Of a DNA stretch of 64,000 nucleotides, positions 62,783 to 64,000 are shown piece by piece. The position numbers were made by a program, and so were the translations under genes. The stretch spans positions 705,045 to 769,044 of the forward strand of contig NZ_KE150262.1 of NCBI RefSeq assembly GCF_000411135.1. The letters run 5' to 3'. The notes below the pieces were generated by a model that was not told the DNA's origin, did no database searches, and saw only the letters and a list, made by a program, of their open reading frames with translations. The DNA comes from Actinotignum schaalii FB123-CNA-2 (lineage in GTDB: Bacteria > Actinomycetota > Actinomycetes > Actinomycetales > Actinomycetaceae). Every line of letters begins with the position of its first letter. Position 1 is the stretch's first letter.

Positions 62783-62813
62783 GTTGCATTTAATGCAACT
62801 GGACGGGTATATT
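62783..62813 (+). promoter_or_regulatory. Operator palindrome and promoter of the xylulokinase gene
   Basis: GTTGCATT-t-AATGCAAC (62783-62799) is a perfect 8-bp inverted repeat around one base. It overlaps a -35-like TTGCAT (62784-62789); a -10-like TATATT follows at 62808-62813 with an 18-bp spacer. A repressor bound here would block transcription of the kinase. Confidence 0.7.
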
Positions 62814-62853
62814 GCAAACAGCAACAAAATCTAACGCTGGGGTTGGAGGTGCA

Positions 62854-64000
62854 ATGAAAAAGAGCAATGTCGCTGGTATTGACTTGTCTACACGTTCCTG
62901 CCACGTAGTAATTCGTGATCTGGAAACGGGTGAGCTGGTTCGCGGCGCAACTGCATCTTTCCGCACTAAGACAGAGACCAATCCGCGGACATGGATGGAA
63001 GCATATCGTTCAGCGGTCGAACTTGCTGGCGGATTAGATGATGTAGTGGCGATGTCTGTTGCCGGACAGCAGCATGGTTTCGTTGGTCTAGGCGCTGACG
63101 GGAATGTCCTGCGTCAAGCGATTCTTTGGAACGATAATCGCTCCAAGGAAGATGCCGAAGATCTGATTAGAGAATTAGGCCGAGGCGATGTTTCTGAGGG
63201 ACGTAAGCTGTGGGCTGACAGCGTCGGAAGCGTGCCAGTTTCGTCGTTGACAGTTTCGAAGCTGAGGTGGTTCGTTGATCATGAGCCTCAGCTATTCAAA
63301 CAGTTATGTGCCATTGCATTGCCTCATGATTGGCTCACGTGGCAACTTATGGGTGCTGACGACTCCCGAGACGGCCTAGAGAAAAAGCGGGATATTCGGG
63401 AACTCGTTACAGACCGCTCGGAGGCTTCGGGCACCGGTTACTACTGCGCGGAAAAGAACGAGTACCGCAACGACCTAATTGACTTGGCGGCAAGAAGTGA
63501 ATTATCTAAGAGACTCGTTTTGCCACGTGTTGTTGGAAAAGCAGAATCTGTAGGAGAACTGAATTCTAAAGGCGAGGCAATCGTTTTGGGTCCCGGATGC
63601 GCTGACAACGCAGCCACGGCGCTGGGGCTGGATTTACCTCCCGGTGAGGTGTGTGTTTCTATAGGAACTTCTGGTGTTACTTCCTTGGTTTCGGACAGTC
63701 CGATTAAGGACAGGACTGGTCAGGTTACTGGTTTCGCGGATGCGACTGGACGGTATCTTCCTTTAGTCGGAATGCTTAATGCGAGCCGTGTTCTCGATGA
63801 CGTTGCCCTTCTACTTGGAATGACGCTAGAGGAACTCTCACGTGCCGCACTTAATGCCGCGCCTGGGGCGGAAGGCCTTGTGGTGATTCCATATTTCGCG
63901 GGAGAGCGAAATCCGCGGCTTCCGGAAGGAATGGGAGCGGTTTTGGGAGTGTCATCACGAAACCTCACGGCGCCGAATCTCGCGCGTGCGGCATATGAAG
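62854..64000 (+). CDS. xylB: Xylulokinase-like FGGY carbohydrate kinase (3' partial)
   Basis: The first 382 residues of an FGGY kinase. The N-terminus (NVAGIDLSTRS) is the phosphate-binding region. AMSVAGQQHGFVGL and LPHDWLTWQLMG are typical of xylulokinases, as are LGPGCADNAATALGLDL and SIGTSGVTSLVSD. It would phosphorylate xylulose for the pentose phosphate pathway. GGAGGT lies 3 bases before ATG 62854. The frame stays open to the last base, so the C-terminus lies outside the window. It is divergent from the ROK repressor. Confidence 0.9.
   Translation, partial: MKKSNVAGIDLSTRSCHVVIRDLETGELVRGATASFRTKTETNPRTWMEAYRSAVELAGGLDDVVAMSVAGQQHGFVGLGADGNVLRQAILWNDNRSKEDAEDLIRELGRGDVSEGRKLWADSVGSVPVSSLTVSKLRWFVDHEPQLFKQLCAIALPHDWLTWQLMGADDSRDGLEKKRDIRELVTDRSEASGTGYYCAEKNEYRNDLIDLAARSELSKRLVLPRVVGKAESVGELNSKGEAIVLGPGCADNAATALGLDLPPGEVCVSIGTSGVTSLVSDSPIKDRTGQVTGFADATGRYLPLVGMLNASRVLDDVALLLGMTLEELSRAALNAAPGAEGLVVIPYFAGERNPRLPEGMGAVLGVSSRNLTAPNLARAAYE

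Overview
The window is high-GC DNA from a Gram-positive actinobacterium. The evidence is a mycothiol-synthase-type GNAT pair, an actinobacterial ClpC, DUF2516, a sortase-anchored protein, an SCO6880-type conjugation protein, frequent GTG starts and a PHO-box-like pst promoter. The mix fits the Actinomycetaceae best, but the genus is inference. Two unlike halves meet at a tRNA-Lys gene at about 40.96 kb.

Positions 1 to about 40963 are most of an integrative and conjugative element (ICE); its left end lies outside the window. On the plus strand it carries a coiled-coil membrane protein, a lytic transglycosylase-NlpC/P60 hydrolase, a lipoprotein and a 2322-residue methylase-helicase. An unrelated 221-residue gene is nested in another frame inside the start of the methylase-helicase. 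Next come an oriT-like hairpin region, a MobC-like protein and a relaxase, then a cargo block: a 35-codon ORF, a DprA-like protein, a ComF-like phosphoribosyltransferase, a DUF4913-like protein and a visibly AT-richer single-chain restriction-modification-specificity gene broken at a run of 11 G. The minus strand holds the type IV secretion operon: coupling protein, a stand-alone copy of its membrane domain, VirB4-like ATPase, SCO6880-like protein, VirB6/TrbL-like protein, NTF2/VirB8-like protein, pilin-like protein and a ParA-like protein. Further right are winged-helix proteins, a large sortase-anchored adhesin with thioester and ester-bond domains, a second coiled-coil membrane protein, and an excisionase-like/Cro-CI-like divergent switch against the tRNA. 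Four copies of one promoter/operator-like motif precede genes across the element, which suggests common control.

Positions 41038 to 64000 look like ordinary host chromosome dominated by phosphate metabolism: a mycothiol synthase-polyphosphate kinase 1 fusion, a MutT1-like NUDIX/histidine phosphatase, pstSCAB behind a PHO-box-like repeat, and a Pit transporter with a DUF47 partner. Then follow a nitrobindin-like protein, a YgfZ-like protein, DUF2516, Dtd, ClpC, two lipoproteins, an aldose 1-epimerase, and a divergent ROK repressor/xylulokinase pair with an operator palindrome; the kinase runs off the window.

The strongest candidates for something new are the poly-G switch in the Type IIB-like enzyme, the nested gene pair, the dispersed operator family, the DprA/phosphoribosyltransferase cargo and the MshD-PPK1 fusion. 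All coordinates, frames and motifs were read by eye. No database search or folding calculation was run.
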